The position numbers and the translations under genes were made by a program. Of a stretch of 64,000 nucleotides of DNA, positions 24,999 to 33,074 are shown piece after piece (the stretch's first letter is position 1; the number at the start of each line of letters is the position of its first letter). The notes beneath the pieces were generated by a model that saw nothing but the letters and a program-made list of their open reading frames with translations, ran no database searches and was not told the DNA's origin. The DNA is from Streptomyces sp. TS71-3 (GTDB taxonomy: Bacteria; Actinomycetota; Actinomycetes; Streptomycetales; Streptomycetaceae), in NCBI RefSeq assembly GCF_018327685.1, contig NZ_BNEL01000003.1, positions 558,001 through 622,000 on the forward strand, in the 5' to 3' direction.

Positions 24999-27434
24999 TC
25001 ATTCCGTGACGAGCGTGATGTCCGTTGCCTTCACGGAGGTGTGGACGGCGGTGCCCTCCGCGAGGCCCAGGTCCGCGGCGGCCCCCGGGGTGATCTCGGC
25101 GACCAGGTCCGGGGTGGCGTCCGAGGTGATGAGGACGCGCAGGCGGCTGCCGAGGGCGGTGATCTCGCGGACGGTGCCGGGCCAGACGTTGCGCGGGCTG
25201 CCTGCGGGGGGTTCGCGGTGCACGGCCACCGCCTCCGGAGCGATGATCGCCAGCGCGGGGCCGCCGGGGGCCGGGTGGGTTCGTTCCGCCGGGGGTGCGA
25301 TGACGACGTGGCCGCCGGTGGTGAGGGCCAGCCCGTCCGCCGTGGTGGTGCCGGGCCAGGCGTTGCGGCCGAGCATGCGGGCCACCCAGGGGGAGCGCGG
25401 GTGCCGGGCGACCTCGGCGGGCGGGGCGTCCTGGACCACCCGGCCGTGGTCGAGCACCAGCACCCGGTCGGCGAGCGACACGGCCTCCACCGGGTCGTGC
25501 GTGACGATCAGGCAGACGCCGCCGAAGCCCGCGAGGTGGGTGCGCAGGGTGTGCCGGACCTGGGCGCGGGTGGTCTGGTCGAGCGCGGCGAGCGGCTCGT
25601 CGAGGAGCAGCAGCCGCGGGCGCGGCGCCAGCGCCCTGGCCAGCGCGACCCGCCCGGCCTGCCCGCCGGAGAGCTGCGCGGGCCTGCGGTGCGCGAGGTG
25701 CCCCACGCCGAGCCGGTCCAGCCACTCCTGCGCGGTGCGCCGGGCCTCGGCGCGCGGCACCCCGTGCGCCCGCAGCCCGTACGCCGTGTTGCCGAGCGCC
25801 GTCAGATGCGGGAAGAGCGCACCGTCCTGCGGCACCCACGCGACCTCACGGCGGTGCGGCGGCAGCGGTGTGACGTCGGTGCCGCCGAGGCTGAGCCGTG
25901 CGGTGGCGCGCGGGGTGAGCCCGAGCAGGGCGCGCAGGAGCGTGGTCTTCCCCGCGCCGTTCGGGCCCACCACGGCGATGGTGGTGGCGGGCGGGGCGCT
26001 GAGGGTGAGTTCCTCCCAGCCGGTGACGGAGGCGTCCAGCGAGTGGCGGTCGGCGGGCTCGGGGGGCGGGGGCTGTGCGGGGACGGCGGTGCGGCCGTCC
26101 GCGGGCGGCGCGGCGTCCCGGTCCGGGACGGGCACGGCGGTGCGACCGCCCGCCGCCGTCGTCCAGCGGCCCCGCAGCGCCACGAGCACCGCCATCGCGA
26201 TGGCCAGGAGCAGCAGGGACACCGAGGTGGCGGCCTCGGGGTCGTCCTGGAGGAGCAGGTAGACCCGCAGGGGGAGGGTCTGGGTGGTGCCGGGCAGGTT
26301 GCCGGCGAAGGTGATGGTGGCGCCGAACTCGCCGAGCGCCCGCGCCCACGTGAGCGCCGCGCCCGCGGCGAGTCCGGGGGCGACCATCGGCAGGGTGACC
26401 GTGCCGAAGACCCGCAGCGGGGAGGCGCCCAGCGAGGCCGCCGTCTCCTCGTACCGGGGACGGAGCCCGGCCAGCGCGCCTTCCAGGCTGATCACGAGGA
26501 ACGGCATCGAGACGAACGTCGCCGCGACCACCGCACCTGCGGTGTGGAACGGCAGCACGATCCCGAACCAGTCCTCCAGCCACGGTCCGACGAGCCCGCG
26601 CCGCCCGAAGCCGAGCAGCAGGGCCACGCCGCCGACCGTCGGCGGCAGCACCATCGGCAGCAGGACGAGGGAGCGCACGAGCGGTTTGCCGGGGAACTCC
26701 ACCCGGGCCAGCAGCCACGCCAGCGGCACCCCGAGCAGCAGCGACAGGCCGAGCGCCCAGCAGGAGACCACCAGGGAGAGGCGGATCGCCAGCACGGAGT
26801 CGTGGCCGGCGAGGTCGTGGCCGAACTCGCCCCAGGAGGTGCGGGCGAGGACGCCGAGCAGCGGGATCAGGAGGAACGCGACGGCGAGCAGCGCGGGAGC
26901 GGTGAGCGTCACCGGCAACCGGGTGCGCGCCCGCGTGGGCGTCCGCGTCCGCCGGCCCGGGCGCGCCGGGTCCGGTCCCGTTCCCGGTCGGGTTCTCCGT
27001 TGGCCGGCGTCCGCGGCGGGTTCACGGTTCGGGGCGGGTTCACGGTTTTCGGCAGGTTCCCGGTTTCCGGAGGGTGCTCGGTTCGGGGCAGGTTCCCGGT
27101 TTCCGGAGGGTGCTCGGTTCGGGGCAGGTTCCCGGTTTCCGGAGGGTGCTCGGTCCTCCCCAGATTCCCGGCTCCCAGCGCCTTCCCGGCCTCCGGCCGT
27201 TTCCCGCCCCCGGTCCACGCCACCGGCTCCGGGCTCCCGGGCGCGCGGCGCACCCCCCGCGGCCGCGCCGCGCGCCCCGCCTTCCGGATCCGGGCGCGCG
27301 GGCGCGCCCGCGCCACCCGCTCCGCCGGAATCGGCAGAACCGGCCGGTTCGGCCGAATCGGCCGGCGCCGGCACGTCCTCGGACCGGGCCCTCTCGCGCC
27401 CGGCCCCGCCGGCACCGGTCAGTTCCTCCCGCAC
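24999..27434 (-). CDS. modBC: Fused molybdate ABC permease-ATPase (ModB-ModC)
   Basis: A frame of 811 codons. The N-terminal 165 residues are disordered and repeat-rich (NREPAPNRAPSG, 12-residue period). The ModB permease domain runs from about 170 to 400 with five or six membrane segments and the EAA-type loop (YEETAASLGASPLRVFGTVT). The ModC ATPase follows: Walker A GPNGAGKTT, signature LSGGQAGRVALARAL, Walker B LLLLDEP, the His switch THD, and a C-terminal TOBE domain (VHTSVKATDITLV). Most bacteria encode these as two genes; here a roughly 40-residue Pro-rich linker joins them. The GTG at 27434 is 42 bases after the modA stop but lacks a clear ribosome site, so the true start may be downstream. 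It imports molybdate (or tungstate). Confidence 0.9.
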   Translation of the reverse strand: MREELTGAGGAGRERARSEDVPAPADSAEPAGSADSGGAGGAGAPARPDPEGGARGAAAGGAPRAREPGAGGVDRGRETAGGREGAGSRESGEDRAPSGNREPAPNRAPSGNREPAPNRAPSGNREPAENREPAPNREPAADAGQRRTRPGTGPDPARPGRRTRTPTRARTRLPVTLTAPALLAVAFLLIPLLGVLARTSWGEFGHDLAGHDSVLAIRLSLVVSCWALGLSLLLGVPLAWLLARVEFPGKPLVRSLVLLPMVLPPTVGGVALLLGFGRRGLVGPWLEDWFGIVLPFHTAGAVVAATFVSMPFLVISLEGALAGLRPRYEETAASLGASPLRVFGTVTLPMVAPGLAAGAALTWARALGEFGATITFAGNLPGTTQTLPLRVYLLLQDDPEAATSVSLLLLAIAMAVLVALRGRWTTAAGGRTAVPVPDRDAAPPADGRTAVPAQPPPPEPADRHSLDASVTGWEELTLSAPPATTIAVVGPNGAGKTTLLRALLGLTPRATARLSLGGTDVTPLPPHRREVAWVPQDGALFPHLTALGNTAYGLRAHGVPRAEARRTAQEWLDRLGVGHLAHRRPAQLSGGQAGRVALARALAPRPRLLLLDEPLAALDQTTRAQVRHTLRTHLAGFGGVCLIVTHDPVEAVSLADRVLVLDHGRVVQDAPPAEVARHPRSPWVARMLGRNAWPGTTTADGLALTTGGHVVIAPPAERTHPAPGGPALAIIAPEAVAVHREPPAGSPRNVWPGTVREITALGSRLRVLITSDATPDLVAEITPGAAADLGLAEGTAVHTSVKATDITLVTE

Positions 27435-27476
27435 GTCACACCACCGTGTCCGCCGTGTCCACCATGTCCGCCGTGC

Positions 27477-28313
27477 CTACGGCTGCTGGAAGCCCGCGGC
27501 GCGCAGCAGCTTCTGCGCCTCCGCGGAGGAGAGCCACTTGACGAACGCGGCCGCCGCCTCGCCGTGCTGGGACTCCTTCAGGGTGGCTGCCGGGTAGGAG
27601 GCGATGGCGTTCTGGGCGTCGGGGATGGTGATCGCGTCGACCTTGCCGGGCGCGGTGGCCGCGTCGGTCTTGTAGACGAGACCCGCGTCCGCCTCGCCCA
27701 GTTCGACCTTGCTGAGCACGGCCCGGACGTTGGCCTCCTCGGAGACCGGGTGGACGGTGATCTTCTGGGCGTCCAGGACCTTGTGGCTGTAGTTGCCGAC
27801 CGGCACCTCGGGTGCGGCGAGTACCACCTTCAGCTTCGTGTCGGAGAGGTCCTTGAGGTTGTCGATCTTCTTCGGGTTGCCCTTGCCCGTGGCGATGACC
27901 AGGCGGTTCTTGGCGATGACCGTGGAGCTGCCGGCGTCGGGGCCCACGCCGTCCATGGTCTTCTGGTCGGCGGTGACGAGGACGTCCGCCGGCGCGCCCT
28001 GCTTGACCTGGGCGGCGAGTTCCTGGGATCCGGCGAAGGAGAACTTCACGTGGGTGCCGGGGTGCTCCTTCTCGTACGCGGCGCCCGCCTTCTGGAAGAC
28101 GTCCGTGAGCGAGGAGGCCGCGAGCACGGTGAGGTCGGCGGCCGGCGGGCCGCTGGTCCCGGCGGACGAGCCGCCCTTGGTGCCGGCGCTCTTGCCGGAG
28201 CCGCTGTCGCCGCCGTCGCCGCAGGCGGCGAGCGTGCCGAGCAGGGCAGCGGCGAGCACGGCCGCGGTGGCGCCGCGGTGCGCGGCACCACGGCGGATCA
28301 GGTTGTTCGGCAT
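27477..28313 (-). CDS. modA: Molybdate-binding lipoprotein ModA
   Basis: 278 residues. The lipoprotein signal ends in the lipobox LGTLAAC and is followed by a Gly/Ser linker. The periplasmic-binding fold shows [17 protein letters not shown] (oxyanion-contacting Ser pair), [32 protein letters not shown] and YSHKVLD, all typical of ModA. It captures molybdate outside the membrane and delivers it to the ModB domain encoded 42 bases downstream. A ModE-like regulator lies upstream on the same strand. Confidence 0.95.
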   Translation of the reverse strand: MPNNLIRRGAAHRGATAAVLAAALLGTLAACGDGGDSGSGKSAGTKGGSSAGTSGPPAADLTVLAASSLTDVFQKAGAAYEKEHPGTHVKFSFAGSQELAAQVKQGAPADVLVTADQKTMDGVGPDAGSSTVIAKNRLVIATGKGNPKKIDNLKDLSDTKLKVVLAAPEVPVGNYSHKVLDAQKITVHPVSEEANVRAVLSKVELGEADAGLVYKTDAATAPGKVDAITIPDAQNAIASYPAATLKESQHGEAAAAFVKWLSSAEAQKLLRAAGFQQP

Positions 28314-28408
28314 CAGTGGCCTCCTTGGCCGGACGAGGACGGGCGGGCTGTGGAGCGGTGGGGAACGTCGAGCGGTGCGGCGGTCAGGAACGTGAGGGGT
28401 ACGGGGGT

Positions 28409-28448
28409 CAGGCGGTCAGGCGGTCAGGCGGTCAGGCGGTCAGGCGGT
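28409..28448. repeat. 8-bp tandem repeat (5 units)
   Basis: Five consecutive CAGGCGGT units between the ModE-like gene and modA. The rest of this 290-base spacer (28314-28603) shows no gene. Confidence 0.95.
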
Positions 28449-28603
28449 GCGGAACGCGGCGTAGGGCCGGGCGGAACGTGGCGATGGGGCCGTGCTGAAC
28501 GGTCAGGCTGGTGCGGGCCCCGCAGGACGGGGGACCGGCGGTCGACCGGCAGGGGCGCGCGCGGGCGCTGCGGCGGCGGGGCATGGCGGGCGCGCGGCCG
28601 CCC

Positions 28604-28999
28604 TCAGCCGCGGTCGATGTGCACGTTGGTGGCCTTCACCCGGGCCGTGGCCTCCATACCGACCTCCAGGCCCAGCTCCTCGACGGCCTCCCGGGTCAGC
28701 AGCGACACCAGCCGGTGCGGTCCGGCCTGGATCTCCACCTGCGCGGCGACGTCGCCGAGCTTGACGCCGGTGACGATGCCGGGGAAGGCGTTGCGCGCGG
28801 AGGTGTACGACACGTCCTCCTCGTCGCCGCCCTGCTGCCCGATCTCGACGGAGAACGCTGCGAGGGCCCGCCCGTCGATGAGCCGGCGCCCGCCCTCGTC
28901 CCGGTGCGTGGCGACACGCCCGGCGTCCGCCCAGCGCCGCGCCGTGTCCGGGCTGACGCCCAGCAGACGCGCGGCCTGGCCGATGGTGTAGGACTGCAT
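28604..28999 (-). CDS. ModE-like one-component molybdate regulator (MerR-type HTH + Mop domain)
   Basis: 131 residues from the ATG at 28999 (MQSYTIGQAARLLGVSPDTARRW). There is no ribosome site, so translation may be leaderless. The N-terminal winged helix is of the MerR/excisionase kind, and the C-terminal half is a Mop/TOBE domain (SARNAFPGIVTGVKLGDVAA, ARVKATNVHIDR) that binds molybdate. It precedes modA and modBC on the same strand and a palindrome lies 50 bases upstream, so it probably represses or tunes the locus, including itself, in response to molybdate. Confidence 0.85.
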   Translation of the reverse strand: MQSYTIGQAARLLGVSPDTARRWADAGRVATHRDEGGRRLIDGRALAAFSVEIGQQGGDEEDVSYTSARNAFPGIVTGVKLGDVAAQVEIQAGPHRLVSLLTREAVEELGLEVGMEATARVKATNVHIDRG

Positions 29000-29493
29000 G
29001 CGCGTCAATGTAGGCAGGCACACCTCTTATCTGCAAGGAAAGAACAGACATTGCATGGCATATGCAATGTGCGGGAAAGGTGCTGGGCCGGAGCCGGAGC
29101 CGGAGCCGGAGCCGGGGCACGGCAGGGGCGCAGGCGCGAGACGGGAGGCGCCAGGCGTGCGGCGTGCGGCGTGCGAGCGGCCTGCGGCGGTAGCGCGCGG
29201 GACCGGGAAGGAACCGGGAGCGGCGCCCATTTCCCGCCGTTTCCTCATATCCGGCCGCATCCCAGCAGGTCAGCAGCGGTGACGTCCCACGACGTGCTCA
29301 ATACGCCCTCCGGCCTGCCACCCGACCGCGACCGGCTGCACTCTCTGCCATGGGCGCCGGGCGGCGCGGTCCACCCCGTGCCGCCCGGCGGCTGAGGCGG
29401 TCCCGGTCCCCCTTCCACCTCCCAGAACGTGGCACGGCGACCGGGGCCCGTGACCGAGGTCATGATCACGAGCTCACAGGAGGAGAGAGAGGG
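29000..29493. other. Divergent intergenic region
   Basis: 494 bases between the ModE-like gene and the I36 inhibitor gene. It holds the operator-like palindrome at 29049-29069, a CCGGAG hexamer repeated about five times at 29090-29117, and otherwise no gene I can support. Confidence 0.5.
29049..29069. promoter_or_regulatory. Operator-like palindrome upstream of the molybdate regulator
   Basis: CATTGCAT-N5-ATGCAATG, a perfect 8-bp inverted repeat in an unusually AT-rich pocket 50 bases upstream of the regulator start. It is a likely binding site for the ModE-like protein; this is inference from position and symmetry. Confidence 0.65.
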
Positions 29494-29877
29494 ATGCACG
29501 TACTGCGCAAGATGCGGGTGATCGCGGCCGTCGCCGTGGCTTCCGGAGCACTGACCGCCGCGGCCATCGCACCGGCCTCCGCCACCGCGGAGTCCTGGGG
29601 CGACTGCCCGAGCGGCTACTTCTGTGCCTGGAGCGGTGCCAACGGCACCGGATCCAGATGCCAGTGGGCGGGGAACTCCGAGTCCTGGTACCACGACTGC
29701 TCCTGGGCCGGGGACCATTACCCGCGCTCCGTCTACAACCACGGCCGCTCGGGCGCGGGCGTGACGATCTACGCCTGGACGAGCTGGGAGAAGCCGATCG
29801 GAGGCTGCGTCACCAAGGGCGAGACGGTGAATCTCGCGGGCAACTACTACGTCGCGTCGCACGCCTGGAACTGCTGA
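29494..29877 (+). CDS. Secreted peptidase inhibitor family I36-like protein
   Basis: 127 residues from the ATG at 29494, preceded by GGAGGAGAGAGAGGG. A signal peptide (KMRVIAAVAVASGALTAAAI, cleavage near ASATA) is followed by a Cys/Trp-rich crystallin-like domain: CPSGYFCAWSGANGTGSRCQ, SVYNHGRSG, and a C-terminal AWNC. Six Cys residues suggest three disulfides. Family I36 includes the Streptomyces metalloproteinase inhibitor SMPI; many relatives have unknown targets. Monocistronic. Confidence 0.85.
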   Translation: MHVLRKMRVIAAVAVASGALTAAAIAPASATAESWGDCPSGYFCAWSGANGTGSRCQWAGNSESWYHDCSWAGDHYPRSVYNHGRSGAGVTIYAWTSWEKPIGGCVTKGETVNLAGNYYVASHAWNC

Positions 29878-29924
29878 CGCCGGCACGGGACCGTCCGGGT
29901 TCGCACCCGTGCGGGGAGCAGGGC

Positions 29925-29953
29925 GGCCCGCTGCCCGTGGGGGGCGGCGGGCC
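29925..29953. terminator. GC-only hairpin between convergent genes
   Basis: GGCCCGCTGCC pairs with GGCGGCGGGCC (11-bp stem with one G-T pair, 7-base loop) between the I36 gene and the convergent ABM gene. It lacks a T-tract, as is common in streptomycetes. Confidence 0.55.
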
Positions 29954-29972
29954 GTCGGCAGGGTCCGCGGGG

Positions 29973-30728
29973 TCAGCCGGGGACCAGGTGCAGCCGCGGG
30001 CGGAACCGCTGGAAGGTGGTGGACAGCAGGCCGGGCCAGGCGTGCGCCTGCTTCCACCGGGCGTCGTCCTCCAGTTCCGGCGGGCGGGACTCGATGGCGT
30101 CCTGGTGCGCCTGCGCGGACGTCCACAGCGCGTAGTTGAACACCCGGGAGCCGTCCGTGCTGACGTAGAAGTGGGCCGAGACCATGCCGGCGGCGGGCGG
30201 CGTCCGGGAGCCGCCCTCGAACATCGCCTCCACCAGCCCCTGCGCCCGGTCGACATCCGGGCCGTCGAACTCCCGGGTGACCAGCACGGCGCAGCCGGCA
30301 TCGCCCACCGCCCCGTACACGGGAGTGCTGCGCCGCAACCGGGCGGCCACCACGCCGGCCCGCTCGATTCCCGGGACGGCCTCGTCGACCTCCCGTTCCC
30401 ACGCCGGGTCCTGCTCGGCCACGGCGCCTTCGTCAGCACCCTCGTCCACCTGGCACAGGTGCAGGAGCGTCTCACCGTCGTCGCAGGCCAGGACGCCGTA
30501 GGAACGCAGCCCCGGCCCCGGCCACCGGCGGGTCCCCCACGCGGCGGCGATGGCCCGCACCGCCGCGTCCTGCCGGTCCGGCGACCCGACCCGCCACGTG
30601 CCGAACAACGCGGCCCCGGGGCCGACCGGGACCGGGCCGGAACCCTGAACCGAACCCGAACCCGAACCCGAAACCGAACCCGGACCCTGCGCACCGCGAA
30701 GACCCACGGCCACCCCCTCGTCGTCCAC
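29973..30728 (-). CDS. Antibiotic biosynthesis monooxygenase (ABM)-domain protein
   Basis: 251 residues (GTG start at 30728). After a Gly/Ser linker (about 15-40) come two ferredoxin-like alpha/beta halves: RQDAAVRAIAAAWGTR and SYGVLACDDGETLLHLCQV, then STPVYGAVGDAGCAVLVTRE and MVSAHFYVSTDGSRVFNYALW followed by SAQAHQDAI. The second half carries the typical ABM core. ABM proteins oxidise aromatic polyketides without cofactors, or act as small dimeric regulators; no polyketide genes are nearby, so the role is open. Confidence 0.75.
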   Translation of the reverse strand: MDDEGVAVGLRGAQGPGSVSGSGSGSVQGSGPVPVGPGAALFGTWRVGSPDRQDAAVRAIAAAWGTRRWPGPGLRSYGVLACDDGETLLHLCQVDEGADEGAVAEQDPAWEREVDEAVPGIERAGVVAARLRRSTPVYGAVGDAGCAVLVTREFDGPDVDRAQGLVEAMFEGGSRTPPAAGMVSAHFYVSTDGSRVFNYALWTSAQAHQDAIESRPPELEDDARWKQAHAWPGLLSTTFQRFRPRLHLVPG

Positions 30729-30809
30729 ACCCCTACGGCCTCATAGTCGAGCGCCGAGAGAGACCGGGGTCAACCCTCGATGAATGGTCCACCGACCATG
30801 TGCCGTGGG

Positions 30810-30865
30810 CCGTGGAGCCGTGGAGCCGTGAAGCCTTGGAGCCCTGGAGCCGTGGAGCCGTGGAG
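30810..30865. repeat. 8-bp tandem repeat (7 units)
   Basis: CCGTGGAG repeated seven times with a few substitutions, just downstream of the melC2 stop. Confidence 0.9.
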
Positions 30866-30871
30866 CCGTTG

Positions 30872-31738
30872 TCAGGCGTACCTGTAGATCTTGCTGTGGC
30901 TCTCCAGCTGCGACGGCTTGATGTCCCACGGCGGCATCGGCTGGTCGCGGGAGACGATCCTGCGGTACTGGGAGTGGGAGGCGGCCGGCGGCTTGGCGGG
31001 CTGGTAGAGCACGCCCGGGTGGGCCATCTGCCACTGCGACCAGACGCGGTCGATCATGGCGTGGTGCAGCCAGAAGACGGGGTCGTTGTTGGATCCGCCG
31101 CCGAGCATCTGCCCGCCGACCCAGCGGTGCACGCGGTTGTGGTTCTGGTACTGGGAGTTGCCGTCCCCCCTGCCCCAGCCCTCCAGCTTGTTGCGGAAGC
31201 CGGAGGCGGACATGGAGTTCCACGGGGAGACGTCGAAGGCCTTCTCGCGGGTGGCCTCGGCCAGCTGCGCCTTGGTGGGCAGCGAGATGGGCCCCGAGGG
31301 GTGACCGAGGTCGCGGACCAGGAACGGGTCGTCGGTGACGGTCTCCTCGATCCGCCAGCGCCCCTCGCGGTAGGCGAACGCCCCGCTGGTCACCTGGCGG
31401 TCCCCGCCGCGGCCGTTGCCGCCGAGGAAGTCGTCCGCCCACAGGGAGGAGGACGTGCTGCGGTCCACGGTCCAGTCCCAGTACGGCACGGTGACCGACG
31501 GGTCCACCTCCTGGAGGGCACGTTCGAACTCCAGCAGGAACTGGCGGTGCCAGGGCAGGAACGAGGGCGTCATGTGGGCGACCCTCAGGCCCCGCTCCCC
31601 GTCGGAGACGTAGTACTTGATGTGGATGCGCACGAACTCGTCGTAGATCCCCTTCCTCTTGAGTTCGAGGACGGCGTCGACGAAACGCTTCTTCTCGCTG
31701 CGTGTCAGTGCGCTCTGGTTCTTGCGGGTGTAGACCAT
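30872..31738 (-). CDS. melC2: Tyrosinase MelC2
   Basis: 288 residues, slightly longer than the usual 273. The type-3 copper ligands are visible: CuA His39, His55 and His64 (FVRIHIKYY, RVAHMTPSFLPWHRQF) and CuB His200, His204 and the LHH pair at 225-226 (YQNHNRVHRWVGG, FWLHHAMIDRVW). There is no signal peptide; in Streptomyces the enzyme is copper-loaded and carried out by MelC1, encoded 130 bases upstream on the same strand. It hydroxylates and oxidises tyrosine to dopaquinone for melanin. The first His loop (HIKYYVSDGERG) differs from classical melanin-forming MelC2, so this may be a MelD2-like paralogue with other phenolic substrates. Confidence 0.95.
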   Translation of the reverse strand: MVYTRKNQSALTRSEKKRFVDAVLELKRKGIYDEFVRIHIKYYVSDGERGLRVAHMTPSFLPWHRQFLLEFERALQEVDPSVTVPYWDWTVDRSTSSSLWADDFLGGNGRGGDRQVTSGAFAYREGRWRIEETVTDDPFLVRDLGHPSGPISLPTKAQLAEATREKAFDVSPWNSMSASGFRNKLEGWGRGDGNSQYQNHNRVHRWVGGQMLGGGSNNDPVFWLHHAMIDRVWSQWQMAHPGVLYQPAKPPAASHSQYRRIVSRDQPMPPWDIKPSQLESHSKIYRYA

Positions 31739-31867
31739 GACGGCTTTCCTTGTGGCGGCTTTCCTTCGGGGCGGCGGCTTCCTTCGGGCCGAAGGGGGGG
31801 GCGGAGCGGACCGGGACCGTGCGCCCGGGCCCGGCGTCGGGAGGCGCGAGGGGCCGGTGGCGGCGCG

Positions 31868-32371
31868 TCAGTAGACGTGCTCGGGGGCCAGCCTGGAGGC
31901 GCCGAGGGCGTCGACGGCGCCGCGGGCGGCGGCCAGGACCGTCGGGTGCGAGCCGTAGTGGTCGACCATGCTCAGGTAGCTGCCGTCGGCGCGGCGCATC
32001 AGGTGCAGCGGCCTGCCGTCGATGAGCACCTCGATCGGCTGGTCGCCGGCTGCCGGGGAGGCCGTCGGCGCCTGGGAGGCCATCGGCTCGTCGGAGGCCA
32101 TGGTGGTGTGGCCGCCGGCCCCGTCGGCGTGCCGGGTGAGGCGGTCCAGCAGGCCGTGCTGGCGTGCGTGGATGTGCCGGCCGCGGTAGATCTCGTCGAA
32201 GAGCACCTCGTGGACGGGCCCCGGGGCGCGGCCGTCGGTCGTGCCGCCCTGGGCGGGCGGGCCGGGCTGCCGTGCGTCGGCGACGACGGGCACGATGGCG
32301 GCCGCCGCCGCGGCGGAGGCGCCGGTCGCGAACAGGGCCCGCAGCAGGGTGCGTCGGCTGCGCGCGGTCAT
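31868..32371 (-). CDS. melC1: Tyrosinase copper chaperone MelC1
   Basis: 167 residues from the ATG at 32371. A twin-arginine signal (SRRTLLRALF, then an Ala-rich core) precedes the MelC1 core, with the recognisable EVLFDEIYRGRHIHARQ and EVLIDGRPLHLMRRADG segments; the latter resembles the active-site-plugging loop of the caddie protein. A Met/Ala/Pro/Ser-rich insert (about 95-110) is unusual. It is encoded just upstream of melC2, with which it forms a transient complex. The frame stays open for another 180 codons upstream through the 41-bp repeats, but that part is not protein-like. Confidence 0.85.
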   Translation of the reverse strand: MTARSRRTLLRALFATGASAAAAAAIVPVVADARQPGPPAQGGTTDGRAPGPVHEVLFDEIYRGRHIHARQHGLLDRLTRHADGAGGHTTMASDEPMASQAPTASPAAGDQPIEVLIDGRPLHLMRRADGSYLSMVDHYGSHPTVLAAARGAVDALGASRLAPEHVY

Positions 32372-32618
32372 GACCGCGCCACCAGCGCCGGGCGGGCGGC
32401 TCGGCCTTCGTGTGCGGGCAGTGTCATCTGTGATCGGTCCCTTCGGGGCGGGGGGAGTGGATGTGAGGCCGTTGCTGCGGTGGCGGGGCGGAGGGCGACG
32501 GTCCCGGGTGCGTTGCCCTGCCTGCCTTCCTCTGCCTTGCCCTGCCTTGTCGGTCGGGGCGCGGGCCGCGGTGCGAGTGCGGGCATCCGGTACGGGGTGG
32601 CGGCCTTCGGTCCGGGGA

Positions 32619-32762
32619 GCGGGCCTCCCGTGCGAGGTTGCGGGCCTTCGGTTCGAGGAGCGGGCCTCCCGTGCGAGGTTGCGGGCCTTCGGTTCGAGGA
32701 GCGGGCCTCCCGTGCGAGGTTGCGGGCCTTCGGTTCGAGGAGCGGGCCTCCCGTGCGAGGTG
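32619..32762. repeat. 41-bp tandem repeat (3.5 near-perfect units)
   Basis: Units start GCGGGCCTCCCGTGCGAGGT at 32619, 32660, 32701 and 32742, with a diverged half-unit before. A period of 41 is not divisible by three, so the array is unlikely to be coding. Each unit contains two short GCGGGCC arms. Confidence 0.95.
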
Positions 32763-32890
32763 CGGATACGACTCCGCCCCCCACTTCCGCACACCGCAAA
32801 CCTCGGAATCCCGGAAACGGGGCCGACACGGCGGGGAATTCGCCCGGCCGCAGCAGTCCGCCGCTGCTCCAGGGATGACGGACCTGCTCC

Positions 32891-32997
32891 ACGGGTGACG
32901 ATCCGATTCACGGGTGACGGACCGGCTTACGGGTGACGGACCGGCTTACGGGTGACGGACCGGCTTACGGTGACGGCGCGACTTACGGGTGACGACC
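32891..32997. repeat. 19-bp tandem repeat (5.5 units)
   Basis: ACGGGTGACGGACCGGCTT repeated, three copies being exact and the outer copies diverged. It lies between the VKOR gene's 3' end and the 41-bp array. Confidence 0.95.
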
Positions 32998-33074
32998 GAC
33001 GATGGCGCCCCGCGCCCGTGATCCACCGCCACCCGGTTCCGCGATGCACCGCCACCTGGTTCCGTGATGCCCCG

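Larger units (their letters stand above)
32372..33074. other. Repeat-rich upstream region of melC1
   Basis: 703 bases with two tandem arrays (described separately) and no supported gene. The promoter for melC1-melC2 must lie in its left part. Confidence 0.6.

Noticed and set aside
25041..28991. Plus-strand frame of 1316 codons across the molybdate locus
   Set aside because: It spans several well-supported minus-strand genes and their spacers and has no recognisable domain; open only because of extreme GC bias.
32598..32997. CRISPR or replication iterons upstream of melC1
   Set aside because: Head-to-tail repeats without spacers or a Rep/Cas gene; GC-rich and lacking an AT-rich unwinding segment.
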